A stretch of DNA of 64,000 nt, from the NCBI GenBank assembly GCA_965220665.1, contig CBDCQQ010000004.1, forward strand, positions 496,001-560,000. Direction: 5' to 3'. Below the pieces are notes generated by a model that was not told where the DNA came from, searched no databases, and was given only the letters and a program-made list of their open reading frames with translations. Shown here piece by piece: positions 24,331-34,207 of the stretch (the stretch's first letter is position 1; every line of letters begins with the position of its first letter). Both the position numbers and the translations under genes were made by a program. Source of the stretch: JAJDZL01 sp965220665. GTDB taxonomy: Bacteria; Pseudomonadota; Gammaproteobacteria; Arenicellales; JAJDZL01.

Positions 24331-25869
24331 TCAGTCTACCGGGATAAGGCTACTCGCGACCTGCAATCGTTGGATCTTTCCTGACGGTCCTTTTGGCAGG
24401 TTATCGACAAAGAATATTCGACTGGGGCAAAGAAATGAACCGAGTTCTATCCGACAATATTCCATCAGTGCTTCTTCACTGTAAGATTGACCCGCTTTCA
24501 AAACTACCGCAATTGCGACAACTTGTCCATATGCTGGGTCTGGATAACCAAAGGTCGCTACTTCCTGAATAGCCTTGTTTCTGTAAAGTACATCATCAAT
24601 TTCTCTGGGTGATATATTTTCGCCACCTTTGATAATTAGCTCCTTAATTCGTCCTGTCACGAAGAAATAACCATCATCATCCTGATAACCGAGATCTCCC
24701 GTGCGAAACCACCCGTCCGATGTGAAAGCAGATTGAGTAGCCTCCCGCGCATTGTAGTATTCTGAGATTACGTTATCACCACGCACTACAATCTCACCAA
24801 TTTCATTACGGCTCGATTCATCATCTGAGTGATTAATGATCTTTACCTTGTTGCCAAATGGAATTCCAACCGATCCCGGCTTCCGTGTCGCGGGTGGCAT
24901 CGGATTAGCCAAAATTGGTGCTGCTGATTCCGTCAATCCCATTGACTCCAGCATTGGAATATCAAATGTCTCCTCAAAGTCCACCAGCATCGAAGCCGGC
25001 ATGGCCGATGAAGCCGAACGGGCGAACCTTAAGCAGGATTCTTCCCTAAGGTTTTGTTCACCGCCTTTGGCATGCACATCATCCAGTAAATACTTGGTAA
25101 TTGTCGGTACAGTACTGAACCATGTGCACCGATTGTCGGTCAGCGTCGACCAAAACTTCGATAAACTGAATTTTCTCGGCATCACGACCCGAGAGCTGCT
25201 GACTAATGGTGCAACTACAGTCACAACTTGACCATTGATATGGTACAGCGGAAGAATACAAAATGCGATGTCATCTTCTTTCAGGTTCTGCGCCAATACA
25301 ACATTCATTCCACCTGCGATTAAGTTTCCGTGACTCAAAACAGCACCCTTGGGTATACCGACCGTTCCTGAAGTATGCAAAATCATTGCAGGAGTATCTT
25401 TAGTCAACTGAATATCTGAATCATACTCAGTGGGAAAATTCAATAAATCAAGATCAAATCCATGCTCCATATTCACTTCAATGACCTGTATAGATCTATC
25501 AATATCAGACAATACTCTGTCTAGCACGGAACGATGAGCGGTGCTCACGAAAATTAAATCGAGCTTGGCATTTTCAACAGCAAACCTCAAATTCCTGTGA
25601 CTCGCAACTGCGTTGAGCGGCACTGTCACCGAACCGTGATACATCGTTCCCAGCATCACTATGACTGTCCAGTAACCGTTGTCCATCAAGAATCCAACAT
25701 TACTTGCAGACGATACACCTAGTTGATTTAGCGTGTTGCCAAATCGAGCCGCATTTTCCCTTAGATCCAAATAGCTCATCTGCTGAGCAGAATCCGGATC
25801 AACCAGAAAAATACGATCAGGAACTTCAACTGCGCGTTGATCGATCAGAGATCGGAAAGACTCAGTCAA
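24331..25869 (-). CDS. AMP-forming acyl-CoA synthetase (SauT-like candidate)
   Basis: A 512-residue ANL-family ligase that activates a carboxylic acid via acyl-AMP to the CoA thioester. LHTSGTVGIPKGA (165-177) is the P-loop, MGLTESAAP the A5 motif, WFRTGDLGYQDDDGYFFVTGR the hinge region (A7-A8), and GPSGKIQR near 500 has the catalytic Lys. It starts at TTG, 11 bp after the SauS-like gene. Next to an acylating dehydrogenase, the pair would convert an acid to its aldehyde through the CoA ester; in Cupriavidus SauT/SauS do this for sulfoacetate. Specific substrate is inferred from that neighbour. Confidence 0.8.
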   Translation of the reverse strand: MTESFRSLIDQRAVEVPDRIFLVDPDSAQQMSYLDLRENAARFGNTLNQLGVSSASNVGFLMDNGYWTVIVMLGTMYHGSVTVPLNAVASHRNLRFAVENAKLDLIFVSTAHRSVLDRVLSDIDRSIQVIEVNMEHGFDLDLLNFPTEYDSDIQLTKDTPAMILHTSGTVGIPKGAVLSHGNLIAGGMNVVLAQNLKEDDIAFCILPLYHINGQVVTVVAPLVSSSRVVMPRKFSLSKFWSTLTDNRCTWFSTVPTITKYLLDDVHAKGGEQNLREESCLRFARSASSAMPASMLVDFEETFDIPMLESMGLTESAAPILANPMPPATRKPGSVGIPFGNKVKIINHSDDESSRNEIGEIVVRGDNVISEYYNAREATQSAFTSDGWFRTGDLGYQDDDGYFFVTGRIKELIIKGGENISPREIDDVLYRNKAIQEVATFGYPDPAYGQVVAIAVVLKAGQSYSEEALMEYCRIELGSFLCPSRIFFVDNLPKGPSGKIQRLQVASSLIPVD

Positions 25870-25880
25870 GGTGGTGAACC

Positions 25881-27308
25881 TCAGAGCGAATGGTCGGGAT
25901 GATACTTTCGGAGAAACTCTCCGAATAGGCTCTCCTCACTAGGTTTGTCCTCAGGAATTTCTGTGGACAAATGTGTGATGTTGATGAAATGTCGGTAATT
26001 CAGATTTTCAGTGATGCTGTTTCCGCCCCAGGTGCCACATCCCATACTCAAGGTAAACGGAAAGCCGCTGGTAAAGCCGCCACCATTCCCAAACGTGTGG
26101 GCTTGGTTGACCAGTACTCGAACAACGTCAAGTTCCTCTGCGAGGTACTTGGCTTTGCTCTGATCTGCCGTGTGAATACCACAGGAATGCCCTGCCCCCT
26201 GATAATCAAGAATAGCGCGCACTTTGGCAACCGCATCATTGAAATTCGAAACTCGATACGCGGTCATGAAAAGTGAAAGTTTTTCGCCCGATAGCGGGTA
26301 TTCGGGACCAGTTCCCGATTCCTCAACAATGATGAATCTTGTTGTCTCTACGGGTGCAGCCAATTCACAGTGCCTGATCAGCACGTCTGCGTCCTTGGCG
26401 ATGAGTGATCGGTTCAACTTCCCAGGAGCGGTCCACAGTGTATTTACAATTCGGTCTTTCTCTTCCGCAGTCGCCAGATATCCACCGGAATCGGCAAAAG
26501 CGTTCATCAATTCTTCATAAACTGAATCGAGCACAATGACAGAATTTTCAGACGAACAGGAAGTGCCATTATCAAAGGTTTTTGACATTCCAATCAATCG
26601 GGCGGCACGCTGCAAGTCGGCTGACTCATCCACGACAACCGGCACGTTACCCACACCAACACCAATTGCCGGTGTACCGCTAGAATATGCGCCTTTTACG
26701 TTGTTTTGTGAGCCCGTAACCAAAACCAGGTCAACAGACCGCATCAGTTGCTGGGTCATTTCCCGATTAACTGGTGCCGGAAGAATTTGAATCAGATCTC
26801 GTGGAGCGCTGACAGTTTTCAGGCCTTCACGCATCAGTTCCACTGCATGGTTCGTTGTTTTCCAACCGGCCGGTGAAGGTGCAACGATAATCGCATTTCG
26901 TCCTTTAATAGCCATCATGCACTTGTTAACCGGAGTCGCTGCTGGGTTGGTTGAAGGTGTAACAGCACCGACGATACCGACCGGCTTTGCGTACTTTACG
27001 ATGCCTAGTTCCTGGTCTTCTTCGATAATGCCTACCGTACGTGCGCGTAAAAGGTCGCGTAAGGTTCCAAACGTTTTGCGTTGATTCTTGGTGATCTTGT
27101 CGTTGACGTTCCCAAGTTTGGTATCCTGCACCGCTAATTCTGCCAGCTTCCTAGCATTGTTTGGCTTGTACAACGACCAGGCAACTGCCGTAACTGCTTC
27201 GTCCACAGAATGTTGGTCGGCGCTCCGAAACTCGTTAAACGCTTGCCGCGAGCGTTGAATTAGCGAATCGACAATGCTTTCAACGCTGATATGTTCCAAG
27301 TTTCTCAC
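25881..27308 (-). CDS. CoA-acylating aldehyde dehydrogenase (sulfoacetaldehyde dehydrogenase SauS-like)
   Basis: A 475-residue member of the acylating branch of the aldehyde dehydrogenase superfamily, interconverting an aldehyde and its acyl-CoA with NAD(P). The catalytic Cys is C251 in DNGTSCSSEN. TPSTNPAATPVNK (117-129) and AIGVGVGNVPVVVDESADL (214-232) are strongly conserved in this branch, and the GGFTSGFPFTLSMGCGTWGG tail matches SauS-type enzymes rather than EutE. Start is GTG 27308 with GGAGG 5 bp upstream. It heads an operon with a CoA ligase and an SDR. The SauS assignment is from remembered family features; no xsc or sulfonate transporter lies in the window. Confidence 0.75.
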   Translation of the reverse strand: MRNLEHISVESIVDSLIQRSRQAFNEFRSADQHSVDEAVTAVAWSLYKPNNARKLAELAVQDTKLGNVNDKITKNQRKTFGTLRDLLRARTVGIIEEDQELGIVKYAKPVGIVGAVTPSTNPAATPVNKCMMAIKGRNAIIVAPSPAGWKTTNHAVELMREGLKTVSAPRDLIQILPAPVNREMTQQLMRSVDLVLVTGSQNNVKGAYSSGTPAIGVGVGNVPVVVDESADLQRAARLIGMSKTFDNGTSCSSENSVIVLDSVYEELMNAFADSGGYLATAEEKDRIVNTLWTAPGKLNRSLIAKDADVLIRHCELAAPVETTRFIIVEESGTGPEYPLSGEKLSLFMTAYRVSNFNDAVAKVRAILDYQGAGHSCGIHTADQSKAKYLAEELDVVRVLVNQAHTFGNGGGFTSGFPFTLSMGCGTWGGNSITENLNYRHFINITHLSTEIPEDKPSEESLFGEFLRKYHPDHSL

Positions 27309-27576
27309 CGGAGCCTCCTACTTCATACAGGGCGAGTCATTATATGCCTGTAGCATAAAGTGTAGAAAATATGGAAAATCCGATTCTACGAGTTTAGTTC
27401 GACGATCTGCTGAAATATTTATTCAACGAGTCTATATCATCACAAAATTGGAACGATGGTTCGCTGTAAAATTTTGCTTTCTTTCATAAGAAGGTTGCTT
27501 AGTCGGAATTAACTAAGCTTCCGCGTTTATCAACCACCCAATCCCTTTAGTTCTTTTTCTCAAGGAGAATTTTTCC

Positions 27577-27915
27577 GTGAAACAGATTAGCTGGAGCGAA
27601 TTCGAACAGGTTGAACTGCGTGTAGGCACTATTTTGACAGTCCAGGAGTTCCCCGAGGCGCACAAGCCTGCCTACAAGGTTACCGCCGATTTCGGTGAGG
27701 AAATTGGTACTCTGAAATCAAGCGCACAGATTACCGATCTTTATTCACCTGAAGACCTGATCGGTAAGCAAATCGTCGGTGTAGTTAACTTCCCGGACAA
27801 ACAAATCGGTCCATTTATGTCGCAGTTTCTGTTAACTGGATTTGTTCAAAATGACGGTAGTGTCGTCATCGCAAAGCCAGAGCGCCCTGTAAGCAACGGT
27901 GCAAAACTGGTTTGA
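27577..27915 (+). CDS. csaA: CsaA-type tRNA-binding-domain protein
   Basis: A 112-residue homodimeric OB-fold protein of the CsaA/YgjH family, a putative chaperone or tRNA-binding protein. FEQVELRVGTILTVQEFPEA is the family N-terminal signature, KSSAQIT lies in the OB fold, and GVVNFPDKQIGPFMSQFLL is diagnostic for CsaA. It starts at GTG 27577 with AAGGAG at 9-10 bp. It is divergent from the sulfonate-type operon and convergent with the acyl-CoA dehydrogenase gene. Confidence 0.9.
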   Translation: MKQISWSEFEQVELRVGTILTVQEFPEAHKPAYKVTADFGEEIGTLKSSAQITDLYSPEDLIGKQIVGVVNFPDKQIGPFMSQFLLTGFVQNDGSVVIAKPERPVSNGAKLV

Positions 27916-27922
27916 GGAAAAA

Positions 27923-29707
27923 CTAGAACTGACTTTCGGGCAGTTCGAGAGCAACGGTTGAAGACTGAATTACTGCATCGGCATGCGCTTGAGCCCTGGG
28001 CAGAATATGGGTTGCAAAGTATTTTGAAGAAGTCAGTTTTTCTTGCAAGTGCTCTGTGTGGCCCGAACCTGTACGAAGTTCAGCAGCTGCGAAGGAAGCC
28101 ATATCCAACATCAACCAACCGGCAACAGTCAAGGCAAAAACATTCATGTAACCAACACTGGCTGCCGCGGTTACCTGCGGTTCAGTTTCACCCGTTTGAT
28201 AAACCCATTCAGTGGCTCTGTTGAAGTGATTAAGAGCAGTCTGTACCGCAGTTGAGATCAATGTAACGGCCTCATCTTCCTGGTCGTTTTGACTAATCGA
28301 CTGACGTATTTTTCCAACCAAACGTTCCAGAACTTCGCGATCACCTCGTAAAATTTTTCTTCCAACCAAATCATTCGCCTGAATACCGGTGGTACCCTCA
28401 TATATCGGGGTGATTCTCACATCGCGCAAATACTGTGCAGCACCGGTTTCCTCTATGAATCCCATTCCGCCGTGAATCTGTACCCCTATGTATGCAACTT
28501 CATTTCCAGATTCCGCACACCAACCTTTGACTAGAGGGATCAGCAATGCTTGTAATTCACCGTAATTCTCTCGGGCGATCTCATCCGGATGCTTGATTGA
28601 TAGATCAAATACTCCGGCTGTGAAGTATGCAAGGCAACGCATTCCATCAATCAACGACTTCATCGTCATTAGCATGCGTCTGACATCTGGATGCTTTACA
28701 ATCGCAACCCGCTCCCGAGTACCGATTGCTGTACCTTGTACTCGCTGTCTGGCATATTCGACCGCATGCTGATAAGCGCGTTCAGCGATTGCCAGCCCTT
28801 CCACCCCAACTGCATGTCGAGCCAGATTCATCATCGTAAACATGTACTCAAGCCCGCGGTTTTTTTCGCCAATTAAATAACCGATTGCACCCCCGTTATC
28901 GCCATACGACATAACAGCGGTTGGACTCGCATGAATGCCGAGCTTATGCTCCAGCGAAACACATCTCAAGTCGTTGCGCTCACCTAGGCTACCGTCTTCA
29001 TTGACTAGGAACTTCGGCACGATAAACAGCGAAATGCCCTTTACTCCAGCAGGTGAATCTGCACATCTTGCCAGTACAAAATGGATGATGTTTTCAGTTA
29101 GATCATGCTCACCGTAAGTGATGAATATTTTTTGGCCTTTGATTCGATAATAGCCATTTTCTGCAACGGCTCGGGTGCGAATGGCAGCGAGGTCGGAACC
29201 AGCTTGCGATTCAGTCAAGTTCATGGTGCCAGTCCACTCTCCAGAAATCAGTCGTTCCAGATACCGTTCCTGCTGTTCCTTGGACCCATGCAGTTCCAAA
29301 GCTCTAATTGCACCCTGTGTCAGTAATGGGCATAGTCCAAAGGACATGTTTGACGAGTGCCACATTTCCTGCACTGCTGTTGCAACAAGCCACGGCAGGC
29401 CTTGTCCACCACGCTCCACATCAAATGACAGACCATTCCAGCCACCATCAACAAACTGACGATATGCTTCCTTCCATCCAGGCGGTGTGGTTACTTCGCT
29501 GTTTTCGCATATGGATCCATGTTCATCACCAACTTTATTCAGGGGGTCCAGAACATTGGATGAGAACTTGGAAGATTCATCTAGTATTGCCGCGATAAGT
29601 TCCCGGTCCATGCCCTGAAAATCATCGATTTCCAATATTTGATCAAGACCGGCGACGTTATGCAAGACGAACTGCATATCTTCGATTGGTGCGTGGTACT
29701 CTGACAT
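27923..29707 (-). CDS. Acyl-CoA dehydrogenase, DmdC-like
   Basis: A 594-residue flavoprotein, longer than common acyl-CoA dehydrogenases because of a C-terminal extension of about 120 residues, as in the DmdC (3-methylmercaptopropionyl-CoA dehydrogenase) group. GTMNLTESQAGSDLAAIRTR and GQKIFITYGEHDLTENIIHF form the FAD/substrate core, IHGGMGFIEETGAAQYLRD and ITPIYEGTTGIQANDLVGRK carry the catalytic-Glu region. Electrons would pass to ETF and the ETF:quinone oxidoreductase at 4576-6207. DMSP catabolism is possible in a marine setting but paralogs act on other acyl-CoAs; no dmdB or dmdD is nearby. Confidence 0.85.
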   Translation of the reverse strand: MSEYHAPIEDMQFVLHNVAGLDQILEIDDFQGMDRELIAAILDESSKFSSNVLDPLNKVGDEHGSICENSEVTTPPGWKEAYRQFVDGGWNGLSFDVERGGQGLPWLVATAVQEMWHSSNMSFGLCPLLTQGAIRALELHGSKEQQERYLERLISGEWTGTMNLTESQAGSDLAAIRTRAVAENGYYRIKGQKIFITYGEHDLTENIIHFVLARCADSPAGVKGISLFIVPKFLVNEDGSLGERNDLRCVSLEHKLGIHASPTAVMSYGDNGGAIGYLIGEKNRGLEYMFTMMNLARHAVGVEGLAIAERAYQHAVEYARQRVQGTAIGTRERVAIVKHPDVRRMLMTMKSLIDGMRCLAYFTAGVFDLSIKHPDEIARENYGELQALLIPLVKGWCAESGNEVAYIGVQIHGGMGFIEETGAAQYLRDVRITPIYEGTTGIQANDLVGRKILRGDREVLERLVGKIRQSISQNDQEDEAVTLISTAVQTALNHFNRATEWVYQTGETEPQVTAAASVGYMNVFALTVAGWLMLDMASFAAAELRTGSGHTEHLQEKLTSSKYFATHILPRAQAHADAVIQSSTVALELPESQF

Positions 29708-30291
29708 TGCTACTCTTAGTGCTTGACTTTAAAATTTATTGAAAAATAGCCTGAATCTGGAAATTATAAATCTGACCTAGCCAATAGCTTCTATTTCTAA
29801 TTCCGAGACGACAACGTGAATGTGCTGCTACGCTGTGCCGGACCAAATCTCCGGCTGATCCTAAAGCGATTGAGGGGCAGTTGTGCTAATTTTTTGTGCA
29901 GTTAGTGAACGGATTAATCGTCTCAAATGTGCTGTATCGGGGGCAGATTACAGTTTTGCGGCAATAACTCAATGAGAGCGTAGCGAGGACAAAATGAGAG
30001 GTGTTACCTGGAATATCAGAAGCTCCGGATTCATCAATACAGCACTGATTTGACGCGTCAGTTGTCAGCTAGGCTGGTCCTGATCGCCTCCGCGGGCGTA
30101 GTGGCAAATGGGGCTGCCGCAATTGCGATAGCTATAGAGCAGATTACCGGGTTGGAGGTCAATTGAATTATGCCCAAGATTCTGACGCACACCCTAGGGC
30201 ACACATTTCAGCTTTGCATTGTTGTGCCGTAGTTTATTGTGACTGAATCATGTTTTTAGGTCACTCGAAAATTTATCTGGAGAGAAATGGC
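29708..30291. other. Gene-poor stretch with a possible decayed coding fragment
   Basis: A 584-base stretch. The frame from about 29999 to the TGA at 30164-30166 reads YLEYQKLRIHQYSTDLTRQL and onward to IAIEQITGLEVN with no start codon, and has a protein-like composition. It may be the remnant of a lost gene, which I cannot identify. Otherwise this region should hold the promoters of the two flanking genes. Confidence 0.3.
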
Positions 30292-30825
30292 ATGAATATT
30301 CAAAGAAATATTGCACTAATTTTCTGTCTGACTGTATTTATTGTTGGCTTAGACACCGTCAAATCTGATGAATTGACAGTCGAATTTGCGGATTCAGCTT
30401 GGGACGGAATTACCATTCCGGAAGGCCAGCATTGCAAGAAATTCGGTGGCAAGGGATCGACTCCACCGTTGACGGTAAACAATATCCCCGCTCAAGCTAA
30501 TGCAATTGTCGTTGAGTTCAATGATCTTGACTATCAGCCGCTTTCAAAAAAGGGTGGCCATGGAAAGGTTGGATTTGAAATTGAGATGGCTGCTGGAACA
30601 GCCCAGCTGCCAGCCGTACCCGGCGGTACCAAAAAAATGCCGGACGGCGTTTGGTTGGTAAAGAAAAACCGAGCGACAGGTGGCTGGCGAAGCCCGGGGT
30701 ATCTGCCTCCATGTTCAGGAGGTCAAGGTAACACCTACGTTGCTGATGTTCTTGCTGTGGAGAAAACCAGCAAGAAGAAGTACAAAGTTCTCTCCAAAGC
30801 GCGTATTTTCATGGGAAGTTACTGA
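30292..30825 (+). CDS. Secreted PEBP-like (YbhB/YbcL-type) protein
   Basis: A 177-residue protein with an N-terminal signal peptide (IALIFCLTVFIVGLDTVKS) directing it to the periplasm. The mature part shows the phosphatidylethanolamine-binding fold pattern: IPEGQHCKKFGGKGSTPPL resembles the ligand-loop segment and GWRSPGYLPPCSGGQGNTYV the GYxGPxPPxG-HxY block, with a variant that lacks the usual His-rich site. Start ATG 30292 follows GGAGAG at 7 bp and is preferred over 30250. Role in the cell is not known; bacterial members have no settled function. Confidence 0.6.
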   Translation: MNIQRNIALIFCLTVFIVGLDTVKSDELTVEFADSAWDGITIPEGQHCKKFGGKGSTPPLTVNNIPAQANAIVVEFNDLDYQPLSKKGGHGKVGFEIEMAAGTAQLPAVPGGTKKMPDGVWLVKKNRATGGWRSPGYLPPCSGGQGNTYVADVLAVEKTSKKKYKVLSKARIFMGSY

Positions 30826-31138
30826 GCCCTTTCCAGCGTTGTCGACTTGCGGATGGCGTGACTCTTTCAGACGATTTTTCAAATTTACGCTAAACGCATT
30901 CAGACCAATACTCAAATAGGTTTTAGTTTCTCATGCATGATCTTCCTAACAGGTAACTAATTTCCGCTTTCAGATTCATTAGAATACGCAACCACACCCA
31001 AACCGCTGAAATAGTCTGTGTATCGATAGCTTACTCTCAACGTCGTCTGAATCGTGGTGCAGGTTTTTGTTTACGGTCGGACGTCTAATATAGATCGAAT
31101 GATCAAATCATAACTCACGGATAGTTGCACCTGAAAAA
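30826..31138. other. Gene-free stretch before the second toxin-antitoxin locus
   Basis: A 313-base region with no plausible gene. No clear hairpin with T-run was seen. Confidence 0.5.
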
Positions 31139-31537
31139 TCACTTAAATGCAGCCAAAGAATCAAGGTCGCCACTCCAGCCGAGAATCCGCTTGTCCGCAG
31201 TCACCAGTCGATGTCCTGCTAGCGCGGTCGCAACGATCATTCGGTCAGCAGGATCGGAATGAAAATTCGCTAACTGTACTGCTCTTAAACCAATTTCGCC
31301 ATCAATAGGAATCTCAACAATACCTTGCTCAATTTGTGTACGACGCCAGTGCTCAAGATTTTCAGAAAGTGTAATTTTCTTTTTACTTTGAAGCATTGCG
31401 ATTTCCCAAATTGAAATCGCAGAGATCGCAAGTTCACCTGACTGCCATGCGAGGTCAATCTCTCTGTGTGCAATTGAACCTAATTCACGGGAACCACTTC
31501 GCAGCCACAATACGACATGTGTGTCAAGCAGAATCAC
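31139..31537 (-). CDS. PIN-domain ribonuclease toxin (VapC-like)
   Basis: A 132-residue PIN-domain protein starting at GTG 31537. ILLDTHVVLWLRSGS gives the first Asp, ISAISIWEIAML the Glu, and SDPADRMIVATALAGHRLVTADKRI the remaining acidic residues, so the four-acid metal site is complete. It follows a Phd/YefM-type antitoxin gene with a 16-bp gap. The type of PIN (LDTHVVLW, WEIA) matches toxins paired with Phd antitoxins. It should cleave RNA when free. Confidence 0.87.
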   Translation of the reverse strand: MILLDTHVVLWLRSGSRELGSIAHREIDLAWQSGELAISAISIWEIAMLQSKKKITLSENLEHWRRTQIEQGIVEIPIDGEIGLRAVQLANFHSDPADRMIVATALAGHRLVTADKRILGWSGDLDSLAAFK

Positions 31538-31553
31538 TTTTATGTGTCCTAAC

Positions 31554-31808
31554 TTATTTCACATCGACTTCCCACTTCGTATTGAGTGGTGTAATGATGT
31601 CATCAAGTATCACAATTTTGTCCCTGTCAATGCCGAACAAAGTTGGAGGTCTAGTTCTATAGGGCACAAGACGAGCAACCGGACGGTTGTTTTTTGTAAT
31701 GACCAACTCCCCTCCGGTATTCGCAACCTCGTCCATCAGTTTAAGGCATTTGACCTTGAATTCTGAGGCCTTTATCGTATGTTCACGAGAAGGGTCGTAT
31801 GATTTCAT
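31554..31808 (-). CDS. Phd/YefM-type antitoxin
   Basis: An 84-residue antitoxin. KASEFKVKCLKLMDEVANTGGELVITKNNRPVARLVPY is spread over the first 60 residues and is the Phd/YefM DNA-binding fold (only the general layout is given here). The C-terminal DDIITPLNTKWEVDVK binds the toxin. The frame is open from 31847, but ATG 31806-31808 gives the usual length. It precedes and represses its toxin partner. Confidence 0.85.
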   Translation of the reverse strand: MKSYDPSREHTIKASEFKVKCLKLMDEVANTGGELVITKNNRPVARLVPYRTRPPTLFGIDRDKIVILDDIITPLNTKWEVDVK

Positions 31809-31847
31809 TGCCGTTCTCCAGATCTTGATATAGTTTGAAATACTCAA

Positions 31848-32935
31848 CCTATTGTATCACGATTGTGACCTTAGTCATGACCATAGTCATATTAAACAGA
31901 ATCTCTTATCCAATATTTCCTCGGACTGCAAGTTCATAACTCTTCGTCAATCACTAATTTGGATTGTGGTGGCATGTCCCATTGATGGAAAGTCCTCTGC
32001 GTATCTCCGCAATATTCCGAACTATAGGTCGACTTATTCGGTTTTGCCTTCAGATATTACAAAGTGGAAATTTTGGTTGATATTTTGGTAAAGTTTTTAA
32101 CCGGATCAGTTTGATTAACTGAATCTAAAAAAGTCGCAAATATTTAACTAAATCTTCCATCTATATGAGCAACTACTCATTTCTACATTAACTCCTGGAT
32201 GTAGTTGCCTTAGACGCTGAAAGTCAACGAATTCTTGACCAGAATTCACATTTTTATTGACTATTCTTCATACAACTGCAAATCAGTCATTACCATTTTG
32301 CAATGGTATATGTGTTTAGTTATGCAAAGATTTTTATTGAATCATTTTTTGAGGTCCCTTCAATAACACTGCCAAATGCTGTTTTATTAGGGCCTAGACA
32401 ACTCGGTAGAACAATTGCGGCTAAGTTGATTGGCGTGTTGATGAACAACTCTTACTACTTTAACTGGCATAATCCATCGGACAGATCAACCATCATGGAT
32501 GGGTCTCTTGCAATCGCACAGCAAACCGGTGCAAATCAAATTACCGATAGCCTTCCGCTTTGTATTTTGACGAATTACACAAGTTTCAGTATTGGCGAGA
32601 TTTTCTGAAAAGCATGTTCGATACTTACGAATCAAACCTGAGACTTTTGATTTCCGTTCCAAGTATTTATTTTGTCTGGTGTTGTGCATTGCTCTTCTTC
32701 GTAAAATTTCGAACGGTTGTGAGAGTAACATGTTGAGAGCTTTTGCTTCCATTGTGGAACCGTGTCCGAATTATGATTCGAATTTACCCAATGGTGAATG
32801 GAGAATTTCGCTGGGCAAGTCTAGATAATGGTCCTTCATCTTAGATATTGAAAGACTTCGCTACTACGAGTGTTCCTTGCTCAGTGGCAAACCGAAACCG
32901 ACAAAACGCCTGATCCAATTCAAGAATTCTCAATA
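31848..32935. other. Long decayed region
   Basis: About 1.1 kb without an intact gene. It contains a recognisable ATPase relic (32303-32608). The rest is AT-rich with short frames that have no family similarity. It looks like a decaying accessory region behind the toxin-antitoxin pair. Confidence 0.5.
32303..32608 (+). pseudogene. Relic of an AAA_14/DUF4143-type ATPase
   Basis: The 101-codon frame includes AVLLGPRQLGRTIAAKLIG, a decayed version of the GPRQ-GKTT Walker A of DUF4143 ATPases (Lys replaced by Arg), and NWHNPSDRSTIMD, equivalent to the ENPSDR segment after it. Similarity ends soon after and the frame stops. An intact relative is encoded at 59550-60734. Confidence 0.55.
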
Positions 32936-34207
32936 ATGAATATTGATCCAAAATCGATGTTGATCGACCTATTTAGAGTAGCTGTCGACCGTGCTTCAGC
33001 GCCAAAGTGTCTGCCCTCATATCTAGATAATCTACCTGATCAAAAAATCTATGTAATCGGTGCAGGAAAAGCGGCGGCGGCGATGGCAAGAACCATTGAA
33101 AATCATGTTCAGTGTGAAACCTCAGGTCTGGTTGTCACTCGTTATGGGCACTCGGTACTAACACGGTCCATCAAAGTTGTTGAAGCTGCACATCCAGTAC
33201 CTGATAAATTGGGGTTAAGAGCGGCAAAGCGAGTCATCAATCTGGCTGCATCACTTAAAAATAGGGACCTCGTAATCTGTGCGATTTCGGGAGGCGCATC
33301 CTCCCTGCTAGCTCGACCGCATCCTGAAATCGCTTTCGAAGATAAACAATCAATCACCCGACAACTGCTTTTGGCGGGGGCAACAATTCACGAGATGAAT
33401 TGCGTTCGCAAACACTTGTCCGCCATAAAGGGTGGGCACCTCATGAGGCACATTTTTCCTGCCTCTGCGCTTACACTCTGCATATCAGATGTCGTCGGTG
33501 ATGATCCCTCCATCATTGGCTCAGGCCCAACTGTTGGAGACCCATCAACCTGTGATGAAGTGCTTGATGCCATATCGCAGTACCGCATCAATGTCCCACA
33601 GTACATTTTGACGAAGTTGACTAAAGGTGAACTTGAGACACCGAAGCCGGACAACCCCGTATTTAAACAATCCAGAATTAGGATTGTGGCGAGACCTCAC
33701 GATGCGCTTGAAGCTAGTGCCGAGAAGGCAGCCAAACAGGGTTTAGAAATTTTTTCGCTCGGTGATGCCGTCGAGGGCGACACCAATCAGGTCGCAAAAC
33801 AGCATGCAGCCTTCGTACGAGAAAAGCTCCCTCATAATTCGAAAGACAAGCCATTTGTGATCCTTTCTGGTGGAGAAACGACAGTGAATGTTACCGGCTC
33901 CGGAAAAGGTGGACCGAATTCTCAGTATGTTTTGGCAATCGCAAAAGAGTTAGACGGCATGACAGGAGTCTATGCAATTGCCTGTGATACGGATGGAATT
34001 GATGGTTCCGAAGACAATGCTGGAGCTTTAATGACACCGTCCACGTTAAGGCGCGCCCGTTTAAAAGGAATGGATGTCAACCAATACTTGAAAAACAATG
34101 ATGCTTATAGCTTTTTTGAAAAGCTCGGGGACTTAGTGATGACTGGTCCTACACTGACCAATGTCAATGATTTTCGAGCAATCGCTTACCTACCTGGTGT
34201 TGATTAA
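32936..34207 (+). CDS. Glycerate 2-kinase (MOFRL/GckA family)
   Basis: A 423-residue kinase that phosphorylates D-glycerate to 2-phosphoglycerate, feeding the lower glycolytic or serine-cycle route. IYVIGAGKAAAAMARTIE near residue 35 and AHPVPDKLGL are family signatures; AISGGASSLL binds nucleotide; the C-terminal MOFRL domain has LSGGETTVNVTGSGKGGPNS and IACDTDGIDGSEDNAGA. ATG 32936 gives the usual length; an upstream extension to 32870 adds unrelated residues. It lies at the left edge of the one-carbon gene group, and a serine-cycle-like link is possible but unproved. Confidence 0.9.
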   Translation: MNIDPKSMLIDLFRVAVDRASAPKCLPSYLDNLPDQKIYVIGAGKAAAAMARTIENHVQCETSGLVVTRYGHSVLTRSIKVVEAAHPVPDKLGLRAAKRVINLAASLKNRDLVICAISGGASSLLARPHPEIAFEDKQSITRQLLLAGATIHEMNCVRKHLSAIKGGHLMRHIFPASALTLCISDVVGDDPSIIGSGPTVGDPSTCDEVLDAISQYRINVPQYILTKLTKGELETPKPDNPVFKQSRIRIVARPHDALEASAEKAAKQGLEIFSLGDAVEGDTNQVAKQHAAFVREKLPHNSKDKPFVILSGGETTVNVTGSGKGGPNSQYVLAIAKELDGMTGVYAIACDTDGIDGSEDNAGALMTPSTLRRARLKGMDVNQYLKNNDAYSFFEKLGDLVMTGPTLTNVNDFRAIAYLPGVD

